64,000 nucleotides of DNA from Fasciolopsis buskii (taxonomy: Eukaryota > Platyhelminthes > Trematoda > Plagiorchiida > Fasciolidae). Both the position numbers and the translations under genes were made by a program. Of this stretch, positions 46,774 to 57,400 are shown in pieces; the stretch's first letter is position 1; each line of letters opens with the position of its first letter. The notes under the pieces are model-generated. The model was given only the letters and a program-made list of their open reading frames with translations, had not been told where the DNA came from and made no database searches. The stretch is taken from positions 104,738 through 168,737 of the forward strand of contig LUCM01006857.1 in the NCBI GenBank assembly GCA_008360955.1, given 5' to 3'.

Positions 46774-46880
46774 TCATGGGTCTAGTACCACGGGCCGATT
46801 ATGAATGCACTTTACTTCAGTGCAAACGCCGTTGGTTGTGTCCCATGTTGCATAAGACGGACACTGTTCTCACCCACTGA
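46251..46880 (+). pseudogene. Unrecognised 210-codon frame interrupted by two TGA codons
   Basis: From the ATG at 46,251 a single frame runs to a final TGA at 46,878-46,880, broken only by TGA at 46,392-46,394 and 46,539-46,541. It reads MTSKLLASAPQKLLSGIAGT at the start and VCVLKMFVDPEMRSPMLTKH later. I recognise no family, no membrane segment and no repeat. It has GTAAGTATC (46,341) that could be a splice donor. The first 523 bases are in the arm; the last 107 continue past the arm edge in the same frame. C-to-T decay of CGA codons in a pseudogene, or exons with introns, would both explain it. Confidence 0.35.
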
Positions 46881-48683
46881 AATTCACTCGCTGTCTCCTG
46901 AATACTTATTCCTTCTACAGCGAAAATTAGCTCTTGGAGAAAGAAAGCATTCGGTGGGGGATGCCTTTCTGTTTTAGTGCTAACGATGGTCATGGCGGCA
47001 GAATGAATCCAAACTCAAAGTTTTCATTCTCTGAGGCCCGAGAACGTCACTGTGACGTGCCTTGAGACGCCGCATTAGGAATCTTGTTTAAGTTGAATTT
47101 AACACAAGCCAAACCGGATGCCCATTTTTCTGCTGTTTGAAGGCGTACGGTTCTTTTGCGAAACGAAGTTACACTTCTGGCTTCCGCAGTGGACACCGTT
47201 TTCTGGGGCTGATGGGGCCTCCGAATCGCTGTCAACAGCGACTGTAATGTTCCTTGCAGCGCGCACGCGGTGGTATACTGGGTTGACGGTGGGTAACCTT
47301 TAGCAGATCCATCATTCTTTCAAACTCCGGACGTTCCTCTAGGATGCGTAGTTGATTTGTCTTGTGTTTGCACTTCGGTATGCACAATAGCATCCCCAAA
47401 TAAATGACAGGGAATAAGTTGTGTCGAAGCTCATTTAGACTGAAGTTGTCCAGAGATTACCCATGATTTCCGGGTCATCAGAATAAGAAAACAAAAAATA
47501 CTTTGGCTTCAACGTTGAGGTTTTTGACGAATAGCAGAATGTTATTAGAATATCATTACCACTGTGGAATGTGGTTTTGCCTTGTGGTCGGTTCCGCTTA
47601 GCGTTTTACTATTCACACAACTTAAAAGCGGGCACAAAACGGCCTTCTCTTAGGAGCACCGAATAGCTTGCTAGAGGGACAGACAACAGAAATCTAGTCA
47701 AGCCACCGATCAAAAGAATGTTACGTAATATGACAGTGTAACAAAAAGGCATCCTCAAAATGGTGCAGATTTCCAGATCCTCAAGGTGAAAAAGATAATG
47801 CCTTGTGAGATCGTGATCAGTTGGTGAGATGGCCGACATCGCAAACTTACTAAATTGCAGCATAACTTTTCGCACCAAAATACAAGCGGAACCCAAACGA
47901 ACGCCAGCTGAGCCATGACCGCACAACAAGTCAAGTGCATTTCAGTTCTTACAGGCCAGTGCAAAACTCAGCGGCCAACCTAGCGTCCAGGGTTCTTTCA
48001 ATGTTGCATACAAGTTTTAACACCCAGTATTGGCTGTTTTGCTTTCCAGTGCCACCACGATATGTTTCATACGTCAAGTATGAGAAAGGAAATAGTCTCA
48101 AAGTCGATCACGTATTAAATTTGCTTGTCCTTGACAGTTGTTACCACTTTCTCGCCACCCTTACTGGGCTCTGTAGGATTGCTATACCGACAACTCGGTC
48201 AAGATCGACACAGCAAAAAGAAGGTCGGGAGCGGTAAGTGGGTAAGTGCATTTGACGCGAGCGTGCATGCAGTCCGTGGGTTAGCCCTGAAATTGAGGTA
48301 GCTCACGACTCACAGACTAATGCGGAATTCAGCAGGTGTAAATAGGATGGGCAAGCTAAATTATCAGACAGTATATGACCTAGATGGTCCTACCGCGTTT
48401 TTGGGGCCTAGAATTGCTATACCTTTTTGGATTACGTATGTAACTAATTTTGCTGATGAGATAGATCAAATAACCTTACGCGGAGTACGTATCTGAAGGA
48501 CACCAGCAAAGTTGATACCGAATATATGGGCATTTGAAATCTCTTATCAATGCTTATATGGCCTAAATGAAAACATCGGCACTGAGAATGCCTGGCTTTG
48601 GTAGAAACTTCCAACTGGAGGCAGCGCAGCAATAATGCAGATTCAGCGATTGAGTTAATTATAATAATGCTGTGCTTTTTCAT
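46881..48683. other. No recognised gene
   Basis: Unassigned sequence inside the inverted-repeat spacer. Frames such as 47,609-47,929 (minus, 106 codons) and 47,935-48,237 (plus) overlap no known family. Confidence 0.35.
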
Positions 48684-48830
48684 TTTTGAGAGGCATGCGC
48701 AAGGCAAGATCAAATTTTTACAAGGAGAATGCACAGGAAAGGCGAATAACAGAAATCAAAAGGAATGAGGGGATGAGTGCAACCTTCAGATTTTGAAGAA
48801 GTATAATGGAGGGTGAAATGAAATGCTGCA
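48684..48830 (+). repeat. Repeat family B, partial copy 3
   Basis: Matches the first part of family B (ATGCGCAAGGCAAGATCAAA, then GCACAGGAAA.GCGAATAA). It breaks off after about 140 bases and is followed within 110 bases by a family-C repeat. Confidence 0.7.
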
Positions 48831-48937
48831 AAGCAATGTGGAAAGTACCATTATGCCAGTCAGAGACGGCAAATAGAAAGCTGATTTGTCGAGACCACAA
48901 AACGTTCCCTGATACTGTCTGCAAGCAGCGGACTACA

Positions 48938-49335
48938 AATCATTTCGTGTTTAGGTGCGCCTAATGTGCGCATTGCTGCAGCAAAACATAGCTGAAGCTA
49001 AACGGTGGATGTCGAGATACTGCTGGAGTCCCCAAGCTTCAAGATCGTTACGTAGTGGACGAAAACGTTGAGTTGGGTAGAGAGGCAACGGTAATACGAT
49101 AGTTGGATGGAAATAGTGAAAACTAGGCGGCACGTCGTGCAAAGAGGATAAGACAAGCATTTACAAAAAACAATGGCCGGAAAAAAGCTGAAGGTGCAGG
49201 AAACATGTCAAGATTGTCTCAAACTATCTGGAGGATATTTTATGGATCTTTGGATATGGAACTCTCAAGACTAGTGATTGTATTTACATGAAGATGGCCG
49301 TAAGCTGCACTGGGAGGTGCGTAAGAAAAGCGAAA
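48938..49335 (+). repeat. Repeat family C, copy 2
   Basis: Reverse-complement partner of 13,142-13,545 over almost 400 bases. See that entry for shared landmarks. It directly follows the partial family-B copy. Confidence 0.8.
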
Positions 49336-49559
49336 TTTTGTGTAAAACATTTCGTACATACACTAGCCAAGAACGTCTTCTATGCTATCATTTTTGTTGT
49401 TGAAGCCTTTAATCTTGGTCAGTAGTGCGGGTCGGGAACATGAAGTGCGCCAGCCGTTCCAGAGGCACTGGTAACTCTGCTTTAGCCCATTCGCGAAGAT
49501 GGCAGTTGAGGTATCCAAGACCATCAGCGGTGGAGTTTCGGTTGAAGGTAGGAATACTC

Positions 49560-50335
49560 GAGCGCGGGTTTCTATCAGGGGTGTTAGGATAGCGGATTTG
49601 CAATTGCCACCACAGGGACCGGTCCGGTAACAGCGCGTCTACTTCGGGTGCGGGATCTGAAATGCAAATTGTCCGCGGCTGATTCGTCATTCGCCGATTG
49701 GTTGAGTGAAGCCAAAAACCAATTTGCGGCGCACCCACATATAGCATTTAGACCAGTGGCACCACTCGTTAGTTACCGGGGGGCGAGGGGCAATATGACA
49801 ACTAATAAATGCAGTCGATTTGGACAGCTCCTTGTCCGTCTTTCTCCGAACGCCACTCTTCAGGTTAGGGAAGCCTCAGGATCTGCTTAAGGAAATGCGA
49901 CGTCTTAGGGGTGCACAATTCGGCAACGAATAAATGTTAAGAGAACTGTGACTTTAACGGCTCCCATCGAATCTACCTTCGCTGCTTAGTGCACCCCGCA
50001 GTATTCCCTAGAGGAGACAGCGGAGGTCGCCGATGACATTAGGTCTCGCTACAGCCCAGGAACCTCAGAAGTGAGCACTCTTCCGTCCTCTAGAGCCTCA
50101 CTCTCATCGGCACAGGACTAATTGACAGTTATCTTGATACGAATCAAAGCGTTGTTACGACGACTAGCAGTCGATAGAGATCGGCCATGAGATCATTACA
50201 GCCCAAGTCGAGGCAGGTGCAGCAGCTCCTCGCTGAAGCGACTCTTCTCGCCATCAGCGAAAGGTTGCTGTAGGTACCAAAACCGTTCTGGAGGTTAAGC
50301 AAGAAAACGTAACTCGAGGTGCAAAGAGATGAAGA
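49560..50335 (+). pseudogene. Gypsy G2 gag remnant
   Basis: Broken frames ahead of the protease. One reads DLDSSLSVFLRTPLFRLGKP, then LKEMRRLRGAQFG (about 49,818-49,925), consistent with a capsid region. Another reads ETAEVADDIRSRYSP (about 50,016-50,060), like the end of capsid. The assignment rests mainly on position upstream of the protease on the same strand. No zinc knuckle is legible. This element belongs to a different gypsy lineage from G1/G5, judged by protease and reverse transcriptase wording (CsRn1-like style). Confidence 0.4.
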
Positions 50336-50760
50336 AACGAGGTTCCCAGTTTGTGGTTGCAGCACGCGAAACCAGGCTGTCTGCCGACTGTCACCTTCGA
50401 AACGTTAGGAATTCCACAACAAACTGACTATTCCTTGTGGCTACAGGTACCGAGGTCATTGTAATTCTCCGTGCCCAGGGTAATTTGACCGCTCTACAGG
50501 CAGAAACGATATGGACTGCAAAGTCACCGGTATTCTTACATATGGCCATCTTTCCATTACCCTTGATCTTGGCTTGAATCGTGCATTTCGTTGGGTATTC
50601 ATCTTCGCCGACGTCCCACGCACTGTCATTGGCACAGATTTTCCGCGGCATTTCAACTTGTTAGTCGATGATCAGTTCAGGAAAATAATAGACAGTCAGA
50701 CGTTGCCGATTGTGATCGGCTCGTACGCTGTCACCAAACAGATCACACCTTAGCATGGCA
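50336..50760 (+). pseudogene. Gypsy G2 protease
   Basis: Retropepsin-like domain in two frames. FLVATGTEVIVIL (about 50,431-50,469) stands for the usual FLVDTGAEVSVIP, with the catalytic Asp replaced by Ala. The 80-codon frame from 50,511 continues with TYGHLSITLDLGLNRAFRWV, FIFADVPRTVIGTDFPRHFN and LLVDDQFRKIIDSQ, the C-terminal half of the protease (IIGADFL.HFNLLVD in relatives). The reverse transcriptase follows on the same strand. The loss of the active-site Asp shows the copy is dead. Confidence 0.8.
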
Positions 50761-50769
50761 AACCGCCAA

Positions 50770-51170
50770 CCCAACAGCCAAACAGTAAGCTAGCCTCCGC
50801 CTACCCGACCACGCCTCGACACACTGGTCCACTTTCCGCGGTCACCACAAAAGTAATCCACCATATACAAAACAAAAGATCCTCCAACTTTCAGTCAGTC
50901 TCGTAGCTTGGCTTGTGACAAGTTCTACCTGCCCAAGGCAGAGTTCAATCATGTCAGAACTGGGCATCACATGCCCTTCCAGTAGTCCTTGGGCCTCTCT
51001 TCTTTGCACGGCGGCGACTGGTGACCCTGTGGGGAGCATAGGTTACTTAAAAATCGCTGTTTCTGATAAGCACTCGATTCCTCATTTGCAGGACCTCACC
51101 TCGTCGACGTCGGGTTCCAGTGTCCTCAGCCACGTAGATTTGATACGGTCTTACAACCTGTTGTGTTGCC
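50770..51170 (+). pseudogene. Gypsy G2 reverse transcriptase, N-terminal part
   Basis: The frame at 50,915-51,232 carries MSELGITCPSSSPWASLL, DKHSIPHLQDLTSSTSGSSV and LSHVDLIRSYN. This is the fingers region and motif A (usual FSKIDLVRAYH) with its Asp still present. The coding similarity ends near 51,165. The remaining codons of the open frame are read from the inserted module that follows. The palm resumes at about 51,770. Confidence 0.8.
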
Positions 51171-51715
51171 GATTTCGGTTGACCTACACGTACAATGAAT
51201 CACAAGACGTAAGCATTAGCGTCAAACGATAGGACGGGAGCACATAGTCTGCCGCCTAGCAGGACACGAATACACATTAAAGCTGGAGACACGATATTTC
51301 GGACTCAAGTCTTCATGTGCCGTAGTCGCACAACGAATGGAACAGAACTACTGCTCATTTAATAAGCACCCGCACAGAACAGCAAAAAGGCGCGAATTAC
51401 GAACAGCTGACCCAACTTGCTAGCGGAAGGATACTGCCGCGCGCTTATTGATAACCCAGCAGCACAAGTGAGAAATCATGTGAGCTCTAGCATTCATCTA
51501 GTTGTGTTGGTTGGCCTTGGTCGATATGTGAAGCAACCAATCACAAAACGAGTACTGACGAATCTTTTCGCGGACATATAATCATTTTCAACCGCATAAT
51601 ATTTAAAATAACGTCAATTTCGAAATACTAAGCAAATGGTAGATTCTTTTGAAAAATTAACAAGGGAACTAAAATGTGCGGCACCAGAAACCCTGAAATG
51701 GTCCCCAACCATGCC
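51170..51715 (-). mobile_element. LTR plus RTE-5' module inserted in G2 reverse transcriptase
   Basis: Read on the minus strand, 51,715-51,450 resembles the gypsy LTR (TCGAAATTGACGTTATTT, CGGTTGAAAATGATTATATG, CAACCAACAC). 51,360-51,175 resembles the RTE 5' end at 63,400-63,580 (TTGTGCGACTACGG, GTGTCCTGCTAGGC, CTTGTGATTCA). The same two parts, in the same order and orientation, make up 62,855-63,660. The module separates the two halves of the G2 reverse transcriptase. Target-site duplications are not evident. Confidence 0.65.
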
Positions 51716-51769
51716 ACAACCAGATTCCCGCAGAGAAACACAACATACCAAAGGCCGCGGTAGCCACGC

Positions 51770-52470
51770 CTTTTGGACTGTTGCAGTTCGTGAGGATGCC
51801 CTTCAGGCTAAGCATTCCGGCGGAAACCTTCCGAAATTTCATAAGCAAAGTCACACGCGGTTGCGCGGAAATCGTTGCCCCCTCACACACTTCTCACGAA
51901 GAGCTAAAGTTAGGTTCGCGTTTCCTGAGGCCGCGAAACGGGCGCTTACTTAAGTTCAAGAGCCTATCACAAATATATTGCTCCTCCCACGCCCTGACCC
52001 AACAAGCACACCGACACTGCAAATGGGTGCGTTATGACATCAGTAAACTGATAATTCCTCGAGTTCTTCAGCATTCTTTTCCAAACGGTTGCATCTGGCA
52101 CAGTCTAGACACAGTACTTTTGACACGGAAGTGCTCGCTGTCTACTTTGCTGTCTGCAACTTTAGACATGCGTTGGCGGGTCGCCACTTCAAGTTGTTCA
52201 CAGGTCACAACCCGCTAGTATACGCGTTGCACTCGGTCCATCATCGTTAATCGCCCCGCGAATTTCGGCAATTGGACTCTGTTTCGTAGTTAAATGTGGA
52301 CATGCAGCATGTCTCTAGGGCATAGAACTCCGTTGCTAATGACGTCTTTGCATATAACAGCTTGGTTTGTCTCCGACACCAAGCATCGGCCTCAACACAA
52401 TGGCACAGGCCCAAGTGGCGGACCCCGAACTGACCAACTTCTACAGGACGGCTCATCAAGTTTGACGACG
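51770..52470 (+). pseudogene. Gypsy G2 reverse transcriptase C-terminal part, RNase H and integrase start
   Basis: After the insertion, LLQFVRMPFRLSIPAETF (about 51,780-51,835) resumes the reverse transcriptase at motif B (usual FQF.RMPFGL.NA.QTF). The YVDD box is not legible. RNase H follows in another frame: FFSKRLHLAQSRHSTFDTEV (about 52,078-52,138), LAVYFAVCNFRHALAGRHFK and PLVYALHS (to about 52,235). Then comes MAQAQVADPELTNFYRTAH (about 52,400-52,460), the spacer that leads to integrase in this lineage. Integrase itself is missing. Several stops and shifts are present. The order and strand agree with 50,336-51,170. Confidence 0.75.
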
Positions 52471-52514
52471 GCATCTTCCATATAAGAATAATAACAACAT
52501 TTATTTTTCGGACA

Positions 52515-54440
52515 GTGCCGAGACGTGTAGTGCGCAGAATTATTACGTGTAATGATAGTCAGATAGAAAAATATAGAAGACATATACAATTCCGAATAAT
52601 GTATGTCATAGGTCATATTTTTAGCTTGAGAGCACAATCGGTACTGAACTTGAGATCGATGTTGACTTCTCGACTCTGCCACTTTTTGTTGATTGTGCTC
52701 CCCGTAGACAGCCATAAGCACGCAGCCGAACGAGTTGAGTCGACGACCTCATTGGTAGGTCCCTCGTGATGGTGAGATTCCAGAGTAATAGAAATAGACT
52801 CAGAACCGGGCTTGGTAAAGTGGACAGCATGTGGGGAGAAAGGAAACGCCTTAAAACACGGAGTAGATTTGTAGATAATTTCTGGCGGAACGCACAGTTT
52901 GGAATATTGGAATCACAGTTCACTTAGGCAGTTGGGGACGGTGGCATGGGATGACAATTTTGTGATCGTACGTCAAGCTTAAGAGGCTTGTTTGTGGTTA
53001 GTTCTGGTTTCTTGACTTTTGGCTGGGTCCAATGATGGAGATGGATTTGGGAATGAGCACGTGGCTCAAATATGGCCGTGTCTAGTAGACTCTTGCCAAA
53101 TATGTTATTCAGAAGCTGCAGTTTTTTTCTAAATTTGGTGGGCCGGGATGGGGGTTCATGGAAAATGATGAACTCCAGCGGTTTTGATGAAGTTTGTTCA
53201 GGTGTATGCAACATGCAACACATCAAATGCCAGTAACATTTTCCCCTGAGTTTTAGTTGTCACTAATGTTTGGGTCAGAAGAGCTTTAGGAGATAGCAAA
53301 AGGAGTCCAGAACTAAAGGGTGCACTTGGAGCATGAGGATTTGAGGGCTGTCACCACAACATTGCCAGTGGGTGGGGCTGACCGAGTGCTGGTCACCCAA
53401 CCTGAGAAATACAGTTGAGGGGTGAACTCCGGGGATGTAATCCGCCAACCCAGTTGCACCCACACACATTTGCAGCCGAGCTTCCCGTTCGATGTGCGCC
53501 AACCGAAGGGGTGGACTTGACTGCGCTCCGCACTGTTTTGATAACACCAGTGTTCTCCGGAAGTGGATGAGAGAATGTAAATATGGTGTGGATGGGTCGA
53601 GCCTTACACCAGGTTTCACAGTACGGATAATCCAAGGCGGGTGGAAGTCGCGGTAATCTGAATAGGAGGACAATTCATATAATCAAGCGGATTTTGACGG
53701 CCTCAAATGAAAAGAAAAGGAATGAGCGGCATTCTTACCTTGCTGCCAGCTGCGAATAAAGGAGCGATCATTCGTGCTAGCGGCTCAGAATGGAAAAGAT
53801 ACTTAAGCTCATACTTTAGTCCTAGAAGGACTGATGCTGTCCGCAGTCCAGTTTACTAAGTGTGTCGATAGGTATCCAATCTGATCAAACATGTGGGTCT
53901 TCTATACGCATAAGTAGAGAGAAGCTGTCCGGCAGTTGGTGGCTTATGGACGAGAGCATTTGCAGTAAATATGAAATACAGAATGGGCTATAAGAGGCAG
54001 AGTAGCACTAGGAATTGTCTGAATTCAGGGTGTACAAATTATGAATTATAGTTTATTCTAGCATGTCATGCCGTTTAAGCCCAAGAACTGTTCAGGGCTG
54101 GGGGCATGATGAATGTAGACGTTCAAAGGGAAGAACAAAGACCACTTTGGATTCTTTTTTCGTGGGAGAAAAGGAAGGAGGTCCAAAGTATTTAAGGTGG
54201 AAAGGGGGCATTGGTGAGGAGCGGAGAGGAAGGATTTCAAAGTGCCGTCTTTGATTCTGCTGGAGTGGGTCGTTTGGATTTGTCGAAGGCATGGTAATTT
54301 AAACGGGTAAACTTTACCTGCATAGGGAGGGGCGATGGTGAAGAGCAAGGAATGAAGGTGATGGTGGGACTAGGTATTTCAAGTGCCATGGTCGAGTAAC
54401 GATAACCTACCGTTTTGGTGTGCGTGGACAACCCCTACTC
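52515..54440 (-). pseudogene. LINE ORF1 tail remnants (probable)
   Basis: Minus-strand frames at 52,924-53,226, 54,058-54,348 and 54,237-54,431 are rich in Pro, Ser, Thr and Lys and look like the ORF1 tails seen at 2,428-3,340 and 41,572-42,415. No RRM-like block, endonuclease or reverse transcriptase is legible, so this is low-confidence. A family-D repeat (53,365-53,462) lies in the middle, interrupting any single frame. Confidence 0.35.
53365..53462 (+). repeat. Repeat family D, copy 2
   Basis: Direct-orientation partner of 13,010-13,105, with GTGGGGCTGACCGAGTGCTG and GTAATCCGCCAACC shared. Confidence 0.85.
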
Positions 54441-54613
54441 TATAGCTATAACTTAGTTTGTGGATCCGGCGCTAGGTTTTTTAGGAACTCTGAGGTGTCT
54501 AAATGAACAGGGGGACATAGAGGAAGAGTGAGGAAGAAATTTGCACGTTAACGTAGTTTAGGGTTTTCATGTGACGATCTGGGTAACGGATCTATTTCCT
54601 TCCTTCACGACGA

Positions 54614-56212
54614 TCAAGCCCGTACCGTTGGTGTCATTTCAGAAACCCAACCCCGTTTCATATACTTCATTCTCATATAAATATGAACGATATAGATGAA
54701 GGGCAAGTGGTACAGAAACTGTTCTGCTTGTATATTTTTAAACGCTGTAGATGATGGTGATAGGATGCGCAAATGCTGGGGGAGTTTCCTCCATAAAGAC
54801 GAATACTTAATAAAATTTAGCTCTGACAGATGCTTTTGGTAATGAAAACGCAATAATTGACTCTGTATTTCAAAGAGAGCACTGGAGTGGGTTTCTAACA
54901 CGAGATGCCGAGTAGCAGCTGTTTACTGCTCGGATGCTATTTAAGAGCACTAGATTTGCCCTTGTGCGTCGGAGCTAAAAGGGATGGAATTTTAACCGCT
55001 TACAGCGATTCATGTAAGTTGGGTTTAGAGGAGTACCTAATCAACTGCTTGGTAAAGGCACGCTGGATGTTTTCAATCGCCACTCCGTTCGAACAAACTA
55101 AAGAGCAATACTTCAAAATGGGCCTGACGTGGGTTCTAAAAAGTTGTAGCTTGATTTCTTTCAGTTTCATATTTCTGTGGAGCAGCCCTGTTAATCGACT
55201 TGCCCTCGCAACTTGTTTGACGGCATATTCCGAATTGTTTGAGAAGGAAGAACAACTTGGGCCTAGAATGGGAACCTGACAGGTAACAGGGATGATCTGG
55301 TTATCTATCTTGCGTTCTCTTAGGGATATAAGGCAATTGAACCCGATGATGGTGCATCTTCAGCGGAGAACTTAATCATCCAGTCTGCTGCCCAGAAACT
55401 GATTGATGCTAAATCTTGCAGTATGGTACTTATGGTGGACACAAAAGCTTTAGGAGAAAATTATAGGGTATTTTGGTATCCTCGGCAAACAGAAAAGGGA
55501 TGCCATTTCGGATAAACTTGTAGACATCGTTGACATATAACAGAAAGAGTAGGGGGCCAGTATGTTGCCTTGGACTACACCGCTGGCTGCCAATCTAGAG
55601 TCTGATATGAAGCCATTTACTTAAACTCCCTGCTTTCTAGACGGCAGATATGATGAAACCCACGGTAGAATTGAGTCGACAATGCCATAAGATTCGATTC
55701 TATGCAACAGTCTACGGTGAGACATTGTCAAAAGTCTTTATCATGTCCAAAAAGATCACTATAACCGAACTCCCGGTGTTCAGGGCCTTGGCGATATAAT
55801 TCAAATAGGCGGTTAGGCAAGTGGCACGTGCTTATTTACGAAAGAAGCCATGTTGTCCAAGGTTAAGTTTATGTTCTAGAAGGTAGGCTATAAGACTATT
55901 CTTAATCAGGCGTTCCATGATCCTGGAAAATATAGTGGTGTGGTTTATTGGTTGATAGTTTGCAGGGCCATAGCGTGTACCCATATTTTGAACGGGTATA
56001 ATCACAGAGGTTTTCCACTGTGACGAGAAGGTGTGGCACCGAAGGGATAAGTTGGAGATGTTTGCTAGCATATTTTGAATACCGCTCCCGTGCTTGGGCA
56101 ATGAATCAGGTCCGGAGTGGTAGCCAATTTTGGTTTTGCCAACAGCTAGGCAACGCCCTTCGGAAGAAATACAACCGTTGTTTACGACTCTGCAGTCAAT
56201 GGACTTCGACAT
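54614..56212 (-). pseudogene. CR1-like LINE reverse transcriptase, decayed
   Basis: The open part (55,832-56,212) holds the linker and fingers: SSQWKTSVIIPVQNMGTR, NYQPINHTTIFSRIMERLI and LGQHGF. Below it, in broken frames, come a damaged motif A, ASGVVQGNILAPYSF (about 55,545-55,590, motif B) and then ASRLTGLLHRNMKLKEIKLQ and RPILKYCSLVCSNGV (about 55,080-55,210), and IENIQRAFTKQLI, the thumb and C-terminal region. The motif C box is not recognisable. The plus-strand frame at 54,905-55,279 is the shadow of this region. The endonuclease is next upstream. Confidence 0.8.
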
Positions 56213-56553
56213 GAGGTAGAGGGATTGTTGTCGTTTACCAGAGCGGATGCAAAGAATTCATCAAAAGATTCTGCAACCTCTTGTGGGTTGTTTACATATC
56301 TGTTTTTTTTTGAATGATATACGGGACTTGAGTAGCTGAGGACCTAAAATTAGTTATGCGTTTAAGCCAGTGCTGCGTTTGGGCTTGGCTGGTTTAGAGC
56401 TTCCAGTCCCTGCTGTTTGCTTCTCTGGTCCAGTACTGTTTCTAGAGTTTTATTTAATCGATTTATTTACAGAAACAACGAAAAATCTCTGGTCTTAGAA
56501 AATGCCCGTTGGAGTTTAGCGAGCTTACAATTTATTCGGTCACAACAAGCTCT

Positions 56554-57400
56554 TTATGATGGTATACTTAGCGTGTGGGACGGCATAATGGCTTCAAAGC
56601 ACTTGTGCAGGTTGGAGTAGAACTGATCAGCGGCCGGTAGAACTTCTGTTGATGGAAAAAATGCGTCCCAGTTTGAATTACGAACCAACGTAGATAGGCA
56701 ATTCCAGTCAGCTCTGAAATACGACCTTAGTTTAGATAGGGCGTATTTATTCATGAGGGGCAATGTAAGTGAACAGCTAACAGGCAAATGATCAAACCCA
56801 GGTAGAACAGATTCAGTAGACGTTTGAGCGTCTGTTATGCCTATCGTAAATATAAAGTCAAGAACGATAACTTTTCCTGTTGGATTAGCTACGTGTCGGG
56901 TGCTTTCAAGGAAAGAGAGCAAGTAATTTGGGGACCAGCATATGCCAGGCGCAGTAAAATCTCCAGTGAGAAGCTTTGGGCCTGGTAGGTTGGAATCAGT
57001 ATTCATTTGTTGTGTTATCACGAAAACGTCGTTTTGACAAGCACTTGGGGGGTATTGGAGGCATCCAAAAGGAAGACATTCATTGCCCATTTCAGCTCTA
57101 ACCCAAACGTAATCTTGGGTTGTGTTTAGCATAGTATCATGGCACGAATTAGCCGGTACAAATTCTCCGACGTAGACAAAGCAGCCGCCTCCACGCTGGG
57201 ACTCACGGCTTTTCCTGAAGGATTTATAGCCGAAAATTATTACGGAGTTGTCATGAGCGTGGTTATTGAGCCACGTCTCGGTGATAAGCATGAAATCAAA
57301 GTTGGAAGAGAGTGTGGGGAGACGGATACAGTGATTCTTTTATCATGGAATGAGCATTTAATAAAGTCAGCGAAAAATTTCTGGGAGGGCCCTTGTCAGT
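56554..57400 (-). pseudogene. LINE endonuclease, 245 open codons
   Basis: The longest open endonuclease piece in the window. In order it carries MLITETWLN (the ITETWL block), SRESQRGGGCFVYV, LLTGDFTAPGICW (usual GDFNAP; Asn replaced by Thr), VLDFIFTIGIT and PGFDHLPVSCSL (usual SDH; Ser replaced by Phe but Asp-His kept). The first block continues upstream of the ATG to about 57,400 in the same style (NFDFMLITETWL), so the ATG at 57,291 is internal. Two altered catalytic-neighbour residues and the missing N-terminus suggest inactivity. It lies between the reverse transcriptase and ORF1. Confidence 0.85.

Noticed and set aside
46251..46880. Selenoprotein or altered genetic code
   Set aside because: TGA-only stops are also expected from CGA-to-TGA decay. 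No recoding element or homolog is seen. Kept only as a low-interest observation.
54905..55279. 124-codon plus-strand frame
   Set aside because: It is the shadow of the minus-strand LINE reverse transcriptase thumb, which has the recognisable motifs.
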